Both the position numbers and the translations under genes were made by a program. DNA of 64,000 bases, taken from contig CAZHDI010000003.1 of the NCBI GenBank assembly GCA_964531285.1, positions 1-64,000 on the forward strand, given 5' to 3'. The notes beneath the pieces were generated by a model. The model did no database searches and was not told the origin of the DNA. It was given only the letters and a program-made list of their open reading frames with translations. The first letter of the stretch is position 1; every line of letters begins with the position of its first letter. Below, piece after piece: positions 32,134 to 40,924 of this stretch. Origin of the DNA: CAZHDI01 sp964531285. GTDB taxonomy: Bacteria > Pseudomonadota > Alphaproteobacteria > JAJFIK01.

Positions 32134-34086
32134 TCATTCCGGCAGTTCCAGCGTCTTCGTGCGATAGACGAAACGCCAGACGGAGACCTCGTCGACCATG
32201 ATCTGCGCCGCAAGACCCGTGGTGAGCGTGACGGCGGCAAAGTCCTGGCGCTCGATGGCGCGCGCGAGCCGCCGCTCGATGGCACGCAGCTGGCGGGCCA
32301 TGGCATCGGACCGGTCCGCCCCCTCGCGGTATTCGGCATGGGCCCGGATCGCCCGGGCGGCGGCGGCGAAGGCCGGAAAGGTTGCGCCCAGAAAAGCGAT
32401 GGTCTCGCGCGGCAACAGGCGTCCGGCGCTTCCCGGCGTCTCGGCGACCAGGGCAGTCCAGATCGCGCCCATCTCGTTGCCGCCAAGGGCATATTCCTGC
32501 ACGGCGAAGGCCAGTGCCGCGAGCAGGGTCAGGCCGAACAGCACAGCGCCCGTGGCTTCCAGCGACAGATAAAGCCGCCGGGCGCGCCGGTGGGCCTTGT
32601 CGTGATAGGCGATCTGCGGCGCGATATCGGTCCGCAGCACGACACGGCCGAGCCGCGCGGGCATGTCCCCGGTCATGGCGAGATCCGGCAGTGAAAGTTC
32701 GCGTACGGTCGCGCGGTAATACCAGGTGACCCAGGACGGCCCGGCATGAAAGTCAAAGCCCAGCGGCAGGGCGGTGGCGTCCCGGGCCCCGCCGCCGGTC
32801 AGGCTCAAGGTGCGCAGATGCCGGAGAAGTTCAGCCAGATGACGGTAATCGAGGAACCGGTCGTGCCAGGCCTCCAAGCGACCGCGGGTCGCGACCGCCA
32901 GAATGATCACGATGATGATCAATTCGGCGCCGATGAAGACCGGCTTCAAGCCGAGCCAATTGACCAGCGACAGAACCGAGCACAGCACGGCCAGCGCCGC
33001 GAGCACATAGAGCACCATAAAGCCGGACGTATAAAGTTCGGCATAATAGGTCGCCAGGTTGTCGGCCCAGGTGAACCGGCGCTTCAATGCCGTGTCGACG
33101 CCGCCCGGACTGGTCAAGGCCTCGTCCTTGAGGGCGCGCTCATAGGGGTCCCAATCCTCCGCCGCCGCCGTGTCATAGGCCGGGAGCACCGGGCGGATGG
33201 TCTTGGTCCGGTCGGCCAGCAGCTTGATGAGAAGCTGATTGAGAAGCCAGGGAAACAACAGCCGGTGACGGCGCTCTTTAAGGAACCGGTTGAGCCGGCG
33301 TGCGGCGGTATCCCGGCGCTTCGGCGTGGGTGCGGCGCCTGTGTCCGGCTCGTCACTACCGGCGCTCGACGGCGGGGCGGTCAGAAGGCGTACGCATCGG
33401 GCGATGGCCTCGGCCGTCGCGGTCCGGGCGAATGTGGCGGGCGTGCCCATGGCCGCATCGTCCGGGTCCAGAGGACCGATGATCCGCAAGCGGCCGGTCG
33501 CGCTTTCGATCCAGAGAACCGGAATGCCGGTGCGCACGGCTTCGGTCACGATGTCAGCCGTGCCGCCCGGCCCGGCCGCGGGATTTCCGTCCCAGACCGC
33601 GATCAGCAGATCGCTGTGGCGCAGCATCACATGACCGGCCTGAAGATAGGCGTGCGCGGCCCCGCGGCCTGGAGCGGTTTTGCCGTCGAGTTCGAAGACC
33701 GCGCCGGCTTGGGCGAGCAGAGTATCGAACCCGGCTTGGGCGGCTTGGGTGGAAAAATCGCGGCGATAATCGTCGCGCGGAAACGGCAGGACCGCCTCGA
33801 ACGCCAAACCCAGCGCACAGCCTTCCTCGATGACGATCCGGTCGGCGCCTTCCGCCAGGGAGGACAGAAGTTTGAGGCGCGGCGGACCGGCGGTGTCGAA
33901 CTGTCCGGGCGCGGCCGCGGCGACCGTGCCCATGGCCGTGCCGAGCCTGCCCAGAAGGTCTTTAATCGTGGTCCGGACCGCATCGGGCGCAACCGCGATC
34001 CGCTGGTCGCGATGACCGGTCACGCCGACCCGAAGCGCAAGGCGCGGCTTGGGCGGATGATCGCCAAGGGCAGGGCGGCGGGGCAT
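32134..34086 (-). CDS. SLOG-domain protein fused to SLATT-like transmembrane modules
   Basis: Protein of about 650 residues. The N-terminal Rossmann domain shows LRVGVTGHRD, LLSSLAEGADRIV and SDLLIAVWDG with GPGGTADIV, the pattern of SLOG nucleotide-sensing domains. A charged linker leads to two TM helices (about 365-410) followed by a basic WHDRFLDYRHLAELLRHL helix, and then two more hydrophobic segments near 525-550 and 575-595. SLOG plus 2TM SLATT-type modules are known from nucleotide-signal conflict systems. ATG 34086 is chosen; a TTG at 34113 overlapping the peroxidase stop (TTGA) is the alternative. Confidence 0.68.
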   Translation of the reverse strand: MPRRPALGDHPPKPRLALRVGVTGHRDQRIAVAPDAVRTTIKDLLGRLGTAMGTVAAAAPGQFDTAGPPRLKLLSSLAEGADRIVIEEGCALGLAFEAVLPFPRDDYRRDFSTQAAQAGFDTLLAQAGAVFELDGKTAPGRGAAHAYLQAGHVMLRHSDLLIAVWDGNPAAGPGGTADIVTEAVRTGIPVLWIESATGRLRIIGPLDPDDAAMGTPATFARTATAEAIARCVRLLTAPPSSAGSDEPDTGAAPTPKRRDTAARRLNRFLKERRHRLLFPWLLNQLLIKLLADRTKTIRPVLPAYDTAAAEDWDPYERALKDEALTSPGGVDTALKRRFTWADNLATYYAELYTSGFMVLYVLAALAVLCSVLSLVNWLGLKPVFIGAELIIIVIILAVATRGRLEAWHDRFLDYRHLAELLRHLRTLSLTGGGARDATALPLGFDFHAGPSWVTWYYRATVRELSLPDLAMTGDMPARLGRVVLRTDIAPQIAYHDKAHRRARRLYLSLEATGAVLFGLTLLAALAFAVQEYALGGNEMGAIWTALVAETPGSAGRLLPRETIAFLGATFPAFAAAARAIRAHAEYREGADRSDAMARQLRAIERRLARAIERQDFAAVTLTTGLAAQIMVDEVSVWRFVYRTKTLELPE

Positions 34087-34109
34087 CTCGCCAGGCTCCG
34101 GACCGCCGG

Positions 34110-36008
34110 TCAAAGCACGAAGAGATCGTTGAGATCGGAAAAATCATCCAGGCTCAGACCGGTCAGCAGAATGGTCAGCCTGGCCTCCGCCTGGGCGTCC
34201 TGAATCTGGACCGCGAGCGGTCCACCGCCGCCGGGCGCGAGATCTGCGATGATGGTCATATCCCCGTCGTCAAGGCCGGTAATCTCGATGCGGTCGATCC
34301 CCGGTTCGAAATCCGAAATGAGATCGATCCCGCCGTCGCGCGCATCAAACATGAAGACATCGGCGCCCGCGCCGCCGTCCATGACATCGTTGCCCGCGCC
34401 GCCCTCGATCGCGTCATCGCCGGCCATGCCGTGCAGCAGATCGTTCCCGGCGCTGCCCATCATCAGTTCAGCGGCGGCGCTGCCAGCCATCGCGTCGGCA
34501 TCGGTGGTGCCGCCCATGCGCTCATAGGTCTTGAGGGCATGGTCCTGCATGGTCTTGACGCCGGTCGTCCGCACAATGACATCCGAGAGTGTCGTGCTCC
34601 ACAGGTCGTCGCGTTCTTCCTCGGTGAGGATCGCCTCGCTCCAGAACCGGTCACCGGCCCGCAGCCGTTCGAACTGATCCACCACGATGCGTGCGAACAA
34701 TTCCCCCAGCATGCCGCCATCGACCGGATCCTCGGCCAGACCGCCGATCCACGCGTCGATGGCGTTGACGGTGCCATAGGTGGTGATCAGCTTTTGCTGG
34801 AGCACCGGATCGGAGGTGACGTCATCGAAGCTCTTGGCGCGGGTCAGGCCGACGGCCTCGCGCAGATCATTGTAAGCCGGAAGGCCGTGATCGCGCCCGC
34901 GCTGAATGTTGAGGGACACAAGATCCAGCCCGCCGTCGCCCGGATCGCCGAACAGGAACGAGCGCACATCCTCGACGATCATCGTATCGAGGGCCTGAGC
35001 ATGGCTGCCGGCGAGGCCGCGCAGAATGTCCTCCAGCGCATCCTCGCCCCTGAGAAGATCGGGCCGAAAGAAGGCATCGCGCAGACTCAAAGGACCATCC
35101 GCTGTCTGATCACCGGTCTCATCGATCCGCTCGATGGTGGTTGACAGCAGACTATGGCCGAGCCGGAATGCGGCGGTGGAGAACTCGATGGAAATGCTCG
35201 GATCCACATTGGGATTATACCCGGCATAGGCGGTCATGGTGCCCCGGCCGACGAGCAGCGGCAGAAATTCGTTATAGGTGATCGCCTGAACGATGGCCTC
35301 GACCCGTGCCCGCGCCGCGCCGTAAAGCTCATCGGCACTCAGGCCCGGATGCTGTTTGGCGATCTCGGTGACCTGACGGTTATGCTCGCGTACGAAGATC
35401 GTATGCAGCGCCGTGAGGGCGACATTCTCTCCGGCGCGGACATCCCCGGCCAGGAGCCCGTCGTCATCGTCCGGGTCCGGTGCATCGGGCAACAGATTGT
35501 TGGCCCCGGTCTTGAGGAACCCGCCGTCCCCGCGCAGGGCCGCGGCGGTCTGGGCGTCGGACCCATAGACCATGGACGCATCGATAAACGCGGTGATCTC
35601 ATTGGTGAAACTGAGCGTGCCGCCATCGGAGTCCATCGGCTCGGAGCGCATGAAGGGAATGACCGAGCCGGGCGGGAAGGCCGGATCGCCCGCCGGGGCA
35701 ACGATTGGGATGAATTCGGTATGGCCTTCCGGGGTCAGCGTAATGTCGTGGTCGATGAACTGGCCCCAAACCCAGAACAGATTGCTCACGCCTTGCGGAT
35801 TGGCGATATCGCCGGCGGTGCTCTGATCGGCGATGGCATTGGAGATGGCGCGGGGCGGGGCCGCGCCCGGTGTCATGGCGCCTAGGCCGTCGGAATAGCT
35901 CACCGGGCCCAGCCGCATCTGTTCGGTGCCTGCGGCCCCAAGATCGGTGAGAAACAGATGATTGCCGCGCCCGTCCGGGCTGCGCGTGGAAATGGTCGGC
36001 TGGTCCAT
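34110..36008 (-). CDS. Animal-type haem peroxidase with C-terminal RTX repeats
   Basis: Protein of 632 residues with no N-terminal signal. The peroxidase domain carries the distal His in FIDHDITLTPEG and the likely proximal His in AAFRLGHSLL, with LNIQRGRDHGLPAYNDLRE as the family signature. C-terminal nonapeptide repeats (GSAGNDLLHGMAGDDAIEGG and GGAGNDVMDGGAGADVFMF) bind calcium and usually mark type I secretion. Bacterial relatives make hypohalous or other oxidants outside the cell. ATG 36008 has GGGAGAGGACC. The stop overlaps the possible TTG start of the SLOG gene. No ABC exporter is in the window. Confidence 0.92.
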   Translation of the reverse strand: MDQPTISTRSPDGRGNHLFLTDLGAAGTEQMRLGPVSYSDGLGAMTPGAAPPRAISNAIADQSTAGDIANPQGVSNLFWVWGQFIDHDITLTPEGHTEFIPIVAPAGDPAFPPGSVIPFMRSEPMDSDGGTLSFTNEITAFIDASMVYGSDAQTAAALRGDGGFLKTGANNLLPDAPDPDDDDGLLAGDVRAGENVALTALHTIFVREHNRQVTEIAKQHPGLSADELYGAARARVEAIVQAITYNEFLPLLVGRGTMTAYAGYNPNVDPSISIEFSTAAFRLGHSLLSTTIERIDETGDQTADGPLSLRDAFFRPDLLRGEDALEDILRGLAGSHAQALDTMIVEDVRSFLFGDPGDGGLDLVSLNIQRGRDHGLPAYNDLREAVGLTRAKSFDDVTSDPVLQQKLITTYGTVNAIDAWIGGLAEDPVDGGMLGELFARIVVDQFERLRAGDRFWSEAILTEEERDDLWSTTLSDVIVRTTGVKTMQDHALKTYERMGGTTDADAMAGSAAAELMMGSAGNDLLHGMAGDDAIEGGAGNDVMDGGAGADVFMFDARDGGIDLISDFEPGIDRIEITGLDDGDMTIIADLAPGGGGPLAVQIQDAQAEARLTILLTGLSLDDFSDLNDLFVL

Positions 36009-36119
36009 GGTCCTCTCCCAGGCCCGCCGGATCGGCAGGCCACCCCTCCATGCTCATGTTTCGCTCAAGCGTCGCGCGGCGCCAAGAACAAACTTGACCT
36101 CCGGCGAGGGCCAAAGGCG

Positions 36120-37055
36120 CTACCGCGCCAGCATCTCGAAGACATCCGCCCCGGCGCGGCCCGTGGGGGTATAGCCGAGCATGTCTTGCAAGGCCCTGAC
36201 CGCATCGTCGGTCACCGGGCCGTAGATCCCGTCGGCGGCGACATGCGCGCCCACACTGAGGCCGGACAGGCCCAGCTGAAGCTGGCGGACATCGGCGCCG
36301 CGCAGAAACGGGCTCTTGAGCGCCAGAACCCGGCTGCCGGGCGCCGGGCCGTCGAACGTGCCCGGCGGTTGCCCGGTCAATCCGCCGGACGGGACCTCGA
36401 GCCCGCGAATGACAAAGGGCGGACGCAGACCCCAATTGCCAAGCCGGATAAAGCCCTCGAAAGCGGCCGTATGGGGCAGGGTTTCACGCACGGCGGCGCT
36501 GCGGTGACGGGCCAGCCACGTCCGGCGGTCCTGAAGATAGGCCGTCAGCCAAGCCGGTTCGCCGCTCTCCCGCACGGGACCGACGGATTTCGTGACCCCG
36601 CGGCGCAGGCTCTCCCAGCCGCCCACCGTGAGCCCGTCCTGGATGACGCCAAGCGCCAGCGCGCTCTCGAACCCGTGCCGGGCCGCAGTGTCCTGGGCGC
36701 GGGTCCAGGCCGCGTCTACGGCGGCATCCTGGCAGGCCCGCATGGCCGGATCGTCGGCGGCGGCGCGCAGCAGATTATGAAAATGGGTATCGCCGGCGAG
36801 GGCCGCGTTGCGGTCCTTGAGCATGGCCGCGAACGGCCTGAACCGGGCCGCGACCGGCCCCGCATCCGCCTGTTGGCCATAGGCGTCGATCAGCCGGCGC
36901 AAACTTGCGTCCCGCAGGCTGGCCCCGGCGCGCCCATAGCGCAGATCGCCCATGCGCCCCGGCACAACGGTCACCGCCGCATAGGTGCCATGGCAATCGC
37001 CGGTCTGGAGACAATCGAGGACGAGTTGGGCGGCGCGGACCGGCGGGTGAATCAT
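36120..37055 (-). CDS. Chitosanase-like (GH46-type) protein with peptidoglycan-binding domain
   Basis: Protein of 311 residues. The N terminus (LVLDCLQTGDCHGTYAAVTVVPG, then LRYGRAGASLRDASLRRLIDAY) resembles bacterial GH46-like lysozyme/chitosanase domains, where a LFETG/YGRSQT pattern is usual; here Gln17 stands where Glu is expected. The C terminus (SPFLRGADVRQLQLGLSGLS, then GIYGPVTDDAVRALQ) is a peptidoglycan-binding domain. No signal peptide is seen. It lies 111 bp upstream of the peroxidase gene on the same strand. Family recognition is by recall and moderate. Confidence 0.6.
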   Translation of the reverse strand: MIHPPVRAAQLVLDCLQTGDCHGTYAAVTVVPGRMGDLRYGRAGASLRDASLRRLIDAYGQQADAGPVAARFRPFAAMLKDRNAALAGDTHFHNLLRAAADDPAMRACQDAAVDAAWTRAQDTAARHGFESALALGVIQDGLTVGGWESLRRGVTKSVGPVRESGEPAWLTAYLQDRRTWLARHRSAAVRETLPHTAAFEGFIRLGNWGLRPPFVIRGLEVPSGGLTGQPPGTFDGPAPGSRVLALKSPFLRGADVRQLQLGLSGLSVGAHVAADGIYGPVTDDAVRALQDMLGYTPTGRAGADVFEMLAR

Positions 37056-37267
37056 CAGGGGACAACTTACGCAGACAAGACAAAAAGGCGCGGCGGCCGG
37101 GCGGGGCGCAGCCTCCAGCCGCCCGTCTAACCTGCCTGCGGCCCGGCGTCCATGCCGTTTCGCCGCCAGCGGGGCCCCGCTTTACCCGGCCATGCAACCG
37201 TCTCGCCAACCGGCGCCGATCGGTCTATAGGTGGGCGGTCACGACGCGAGACAGGAATGGGTGTCTT

Positions 37268-37573
37268 ATGCTTGCGCGCATCTACAAACCGTCCAAAACG
37301 GCCATGCAATCGGGCCGCCGCAACACCAAGCGCTGGGTCCTTGAATTCGAGGCCGAAGAAGCGCGCGAGGCCGACCCGCTCATGGGCTGGACCAGCTCAG
37401 GCGAGACCGAAACCCAGGTGCGGATCTACTTCGACACCAAAGAAGAAGCGATTGCTTACGCTCAGCGGCATAACATTCCGCATCAGGTGCTGCCCGACCA
37501 TGACCGGGACCCTCAGCCCCAGGCTTACGGCGACAATTTCGCCTATGACCGCGTGGAACCCTGGACCCACTGA
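37268..37573 (+). CDS. NADH dehydrogenase accessory subunit, NDUFS4-like
   Basis: Small protein of 101 residues matching the eukaryotic complex I 18-kDa subunit found in alphaproteobacteria. Typical features are ARIYKPSKTAMQSG at the start, WVLEFEAEEAREADPLMGWTSSGETETQV, and AIAYAQRHNI near the end. It associates with the N-module of respiratory complex I; the nuo operon is not in the window. ATG 37268 has AGGA about 11 bases upstream. tRNA-Arg follows 21 bp downstream. Confidence 0.9.
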   Translation: MLARIYKPSKTAMQSGRRNTKRWVLEFEAEEAREADPLMGWTSSGETETQVRIYFDTKEEAIAYAQRHNIPHQVLPDHDRDPQPQAYGDNFAYDRVEPWTH

Positions 37574-37594
37574 CCAGCCCGATGAGGCGGTTTC

Positions 37595-37671
37595 CTCCCC
37601 TTAGCTCAATTGGATAGAGCACGTGCCTTCTAAGCTCGGGGTTGCAGGTTCGAGTCCTGCAGGGGAGGCCA
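37595..37671 (+). tRNA. tRNA-Arg (anticodon TCT), with one anticodon-stem mismatch
   Basis: A 77-base cloverleaf: acceptor CTCCCCT/AGGGGAG, D arm GCTC/GAGC, loop CTTCTAA (anticodon TCT), T arm GCAGG-TTCGAGT-CCTGC, discriminator G and encoded CCA. The anticodon stem CGTGC/GCTCG has a T-T mismatch in its middle (37624 against 37636). The other stems pair fully. Confidence 0.92.
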
Positions 37672-37727
37672 GCTATTGACGCCGTGCCCCGCAAGGGCGC
37701 CGCGGGCCGGATATGGAGAGCGACGCG

Positions 37728-39293
37728 ATGACCTGTGGCGGCATGGGATCCGATGCGACTGTGATGACCGGACCGGGCCTGGCGCCGGTGCGGGGGCTGG
37801 ACGGCTTCGTCATCGATCTTGACGGTGTCATCACCCGGGCCAGCGCGCTCTACGCGGCGGCCTGGAAGCGGCTGATCGACGAGCTTCTGGCGGCCGAGGC
37901 CGGCGGGCGGATGTTCAAGCCCTATGACGTCACGGTGGATTTTCGGTCGTTCTTTGCCGGCCAGCCCCGCGAGGACGCGCTGCGCGGTTTTCTGGAGCGG
38001 CGGGGTCTCGGCGTCGAGGCGGGCGTGCCGGGCGATACGGCGGACCGGCGGACGCTCCACGGTCTGTTACGGCGCATGGATGTTTATTTCCAGGCGGCTC
38101 TTGCCGAGGACGGGCTGGAGATTTTCCCAAGCTCCATCGAATTCGTCGAACTGGCCCGGGAACAGGGGCTGAAGCTCGCGGCGATTTCGTCCGGCGGCAG
38201 CGCGCTCCACATCCTCGAAGCCGCGGGCATCAATGTGAATTTCGAAGTGGTGATCGGCGATGAGGACCGCGAAGCCCTTGGCCTTCAGGGCAAGCCCGAT
38301 CCGGCCTTTTTCCTGGAGGCGGTGCGCCGTCTGGGCATTGCTCCGGCGCGCGCCGGTCTGATCGAGGATGACGAAGCCGGTGTGACCGCCGGGCGCGCCG
38401 CCGGTTTCGGCTTGGTGATCGGGGTCAACCGTGCGGGCCGCGATAAGGCGCTGATGGCCGCCGGCGCGGATCTTGTTGTCGGCGATTTGAGCGAACTGTT
38501 GCCCGGCGGCGGTCCGCCCTCGGCGCTGTTGGCCATGAACGCGGTGGAAACCGCATTGCGGGGGCGCCGTCCGATCCTGTTTCTGGATTACGACGGCACC
38601 GTCACGCCCATTGTGGACCGTCCGGAAGATGCCGTGCTGTCCGGCCCCATGCGCACGACCATTGCCACGCTCTCCAAGCATATTCTCGTGGCGTTCATCA
38701 GTGGGCGCATGAAAGACGAGGTGCGCGGGCTGGTCGGGCTCGACAATGTGTTCTACGCCGGGTCCCATGGTTATGAGATCGAAGGGCCGGGCGGGGTGTC
38801 GTATATTCAGGAGGACGGCGCGCGCCTGCGGCCGATGATGAGCGAGGCGGCGGCCCATCTCAAGACCGAGATCGGAGGGCTTCCGGGCGTGCTCATCGAG
38901 GACAAGAGCTTTGCGGTCGCGATCCATTACCGTCTGGTCAAGGACGATGATTACGCCGCCGTTGAGACGGCCGTCCAGGAGATGGGCCGGCTTTATCCGG
39001 ATCTTTATGTTGCGGGCGGCAAGAAGGTCTTCGAACTGCGCCCGCGGATCGACTGGCATAAGGGCAAGGCGCTCGATTATCTTCTGGATGCCCTGGATAT
39101 GACGGGCCCGGACGTTCTACCCTTTTATATCGGGGACGATGTGACCGACCAGGACGCCTTCGAGGCCCTGGACGGCAAGGGCATCGCCATCCTGGTGAGC
39201 GAGCATCCGCTGCCCACGGCGGCCCGGTTCCGTCTGCGCGATCCGGCCGAGGTTCAGGTGTTTCTGGACCATCTGGCCGCCGCGCTCGATTGA
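37728..39293 (+). CDS. otsB: HAD (beta-phosphoglucomutase-like) and trehalose-6-phosphatase fusion
   Basis: Protein of 521 residues with two HAD domains. The first (about 20-245) has FVIDLDGVITRASALYAAAWKRLID and the late acidic pair LIEDDEAGV, as in beta-phosphoglucomutases. The second (from about 275) has LFLDYDGTVTPI, FISGRMKDEV, GSHGYEIEGPGG and YIGDDVTDQDAF, matching trehalose-6-phosphatase, which releases trehalose. This domain order is seen in mycobacterial OtsB1-type proteins. No otsA is present. ATG 37728 is preferred (GGAGAG upstream). A PfkB kinase follows 22 bp later. Confidence 0.87.
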   Translation: MTCGGMGSDATVMTGPGLAPVRGLDGFVIDLDGVITRASALYAAAWKRLIDELLAAEAGGRMFKPYDVTVDFRSFFAGQPREDALRGFLERRGLGVEAGVPGDTADRRTLHGLLRRMDVYFQAALAEDGLEIFPSSIEFVELAREQGLKLAAISSGGSALHILEAAGINVNFEVVIGDEDREALGLQGKPDPAFFLEAVRRLGIAPARAGLIEDDEAGVTAGRAAGFGLVIGVNRAGRDKALMAAGADLVVGDLSELLPGGGPPSALLAMNAVETALRGRRPILFLDYDGTVTPIVDRPEDAVLSGPMRTTIATLSKHILVAFISGRMKDEVRGLVGLDNVFYAGSHGYEIEGPGGVSYIQEDGARLRPMMSEAAAHLKTEIGGLPGVLIEDKSFAVAIHYRLVKDDDYAAVETAVQEMGRLYPDLYVAGGKKVFELRPRIDWHKGKALDYLLDALDMTGPDVLPFYIGDDVTDQDAFEALDGKGIAILVSEHPLPTAARFRLRDPAEVQVFLDHLAAALD

Positions 39294-39315
39294 CCTTTCA
39301 AGCCCGGAGTGACCC

Positions 39316-40242
39316 ATGAGCGGCATTCTGACCGTGACCATGAACCCCGCCCTCGATGTCACGGCGTCGGTGGCCGAAATGGTGCCCCGCGAAAAGCTGC
39401 GCTGCACCGAACCGACCCGCGAACTGGGCGGCGGGGGGATCAATGTCTCCCGTGTGATCGCGGCCTTCGGGGGCACCAGCCGTACCCTTGTGGTGGCGGG
39501 CGGGCTGACCGGGCAACAGATGATCCGTATGCTGGAGGACCGTGGGTTCGATCCGGTCGTTGTGCCCTGCGCCGGCTCCACCCGCGAAAGCATTATGATT
39601 TTCGACCGGGCGGTTGAGACCCAATACCGCTTCATTATGCCGGGACCCTCGCTCACCGATGCCGAATGGCAGAATGCGCTGGACACGGCGAGTGCCGCCG
39701 CTCAAGGGCTGTCTTACGTGGTGGCGAGCGGCAGTCTGCCGCCGGGCTGTCCGGATGATTTTTATTGCCGTCTGGCGCGGGCCTGCGCGCCGGTCCCGAT
39801 GATCGTGGACACCTCCGGCGCGGCGTTGCGGGCGGTGGCCCGCGAGCCGGTCTTCTGCCTCAAGATGGATGAGGAGGAGGTCGAGGACCTGTGCCCGGGC
39901 GCGCCGGATGAGCGGACGGCTGCCGAGGATGTCCGGGCCCGCTCCGGGGCGCACATCGTCCTGCTGACCTTGGGCGCGCGGGGTCTGCTTGCGGCGACGG
40001 CGGACGGCGTGATCGAAATGGCGGGACGGAAGGTCAAACCGGTCAGCACGGTCGGCGCGGGCGACAGTCTGGTGGCCGGCATGGTCAAGGCGCTCGACGA
40101 CGGATTGGCGCTGCCCGAGGCGTTGGCCCATGGTGTCGCCGCCGGAACCGCGGCCGTGCTGACGCCGGGAACGGAACTGGCGCGCCGGTCCGACTTCGAC
40201 CGCGTTTTGACCGAGATGAGGGCCGACCAGGGCGTGGGTTAA
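39316..40242 (+). CDS. PfkB-family phosphofructokinase-like kinase
   Basis: Sugar-phosphate kinase of 308 residues of the 1-/6-phosphofructokinase (PfkB) type. It begins ILTVTMNPALDVTASV, has the substrate-loop motif GGGGINVSRVIAAFGG and the C-terminal catalytic signature STVGAGDSLVAG with the base Asp. The family member could act on fructose 6-phosphate or fructose 1-phosphate; the sequence does not separate them. It probably shares an operon with the otsB fusion, linking sugar phosphate and trehalose metabolism. Confidence 0.88.
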   Translation: MSGILTVTMNPALDVTASVAEMVPREKLRCTEPTRELGGGGINVSRVIAAFGGTSRTLVVAGGLTGQQMIRMLEDRGFDPVVVPCAGSTRESIMIFDRAVETQYRFIMPGPSLTDAEWQNALDTASAAAQGLSYVVASGSLPPGCPDDFYCRLARACAPVPMIVDTSGAALRAVAREPVFCLKMDEEEVEDLCPGAPDERTAAEDVRARSGAHIVLLTLGARGLLAATADGVIEMAGRKVKPVSTVGAGDSLVAGMVKALDDGLALPEALAHGVAAGTAAVLTPGTELARRSDFDRVLTEMRADQGVG

Positions 40243-40267
40243 GCGCCCGTTGAGATGGAATTCCTAT

Positions 40268-40296
40268 TTGACGCTCATGCTGCGATGCACCATTCT
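40268..40296 (+). promoter_or_regulatory. Candidate sigma70 promoter of the pyrophosphatase gene
   Basis: TTGACG at 40268-40273, a 17-base spacer and CATTCT at 40291-40296, about 60 bases before the GTG start of ppa. The -35 is near consensus and the -10 weaker. Confidence 0.55.
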
Positions 40297-40358
40297 CGCG
40301 CGTCGTGGGGATGAAAAGGGGCCGCGCACGGCGGCCTGAAGCAATCAGGAGAGTTGGT

Positions 40359-40901
40359 GTGGATCTGTCCAAGATTTCCGTCGGCCCGAATCCGCCGGAA
40401 GACTGCAATGTCGTGATCGAGGTGCCGCTGGGCGGCGAGCCGATCAAATATGAGATCGACAAGGCCTCGGGCGCCATGTTCGTGGACCGTTTCCTCTACA
40501 CCTCCATGCGCTATCCCTGCAATTACGGCTTCATTCCGCACACCCTGTCCGAGGATGGCGACCCGATGGATGTCATGGTCGTCGGCAGCCGGGCCCTGGT
40601 GCCGGGTGCGGTCGTCCGTGTGCGCCCTGTCGGCGTTCTGCTGATGCAGGACGAGAAGGGCATGGACGAAAAGGTGCTGGCGGTCCCGCACCCCAAGCTT
40701 ACCCGGTATTACGACAAGATCGGCAATTACACCGATCTGCCGGAGATCCTGGTGGACCGCATCGAGCACTTCTTCTCGCACTACAAGGATCTGGAGCCCA
40801 ACAAATGGGTCAAGATCGAGGGCTGGAAATGCGAGAAGGACGCCGCGAAAGTGATCGTCGAGTCGATCGACCGCTACAAGACGAGCAAGCCCGCCGCGTA
40901 A
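40359..40901 (+). CDS. ppa: Inorganic pyrophosphatase, family I
   Basis: Hydrolyses pyrophosphate in the cytoplasm and so drives biosynthetic reactions. The 180 residues show KYEIDKASGAMFVDRFLYTSM, YPCNYGFIPHT and the metal-binding EDGDPMDVMV, all family signatures, and the length is usual. The start is GTG 40359 with AGGAG six to seven bases upstream. It has its own candidate promoter and ends at a strong bidirectional terminator. Confidence 0.96.
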   Translation: MDLSKISVGPNPPEDCNVVIEVPLGGEPIKYEIDKASGAMFVDRFLYTSMRYPCNYGFIPHTLSEDGDPMDVMVVGSRALVPGAVVRVRPVGVLLMQDEKGMDEKVLAVPHPKLTRYYDKIGNYTDLPEILVDRIEHFFSHYKDLEPNKWVKIEGWKCEKDAAKVIVESIDRYKTSKPAA

Positions 40902-40924
40902 GGCCGGCGAACGCGACCGAACAC

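Noticed and set aside
31989..32492. N-terminal extension of the M14-like gene back to 32492
   Set aside because: It would overlap the SLOG-TM gene in another frame; ATG 31988 has a strong AGGAGG site and a membrane anchor directly after it.
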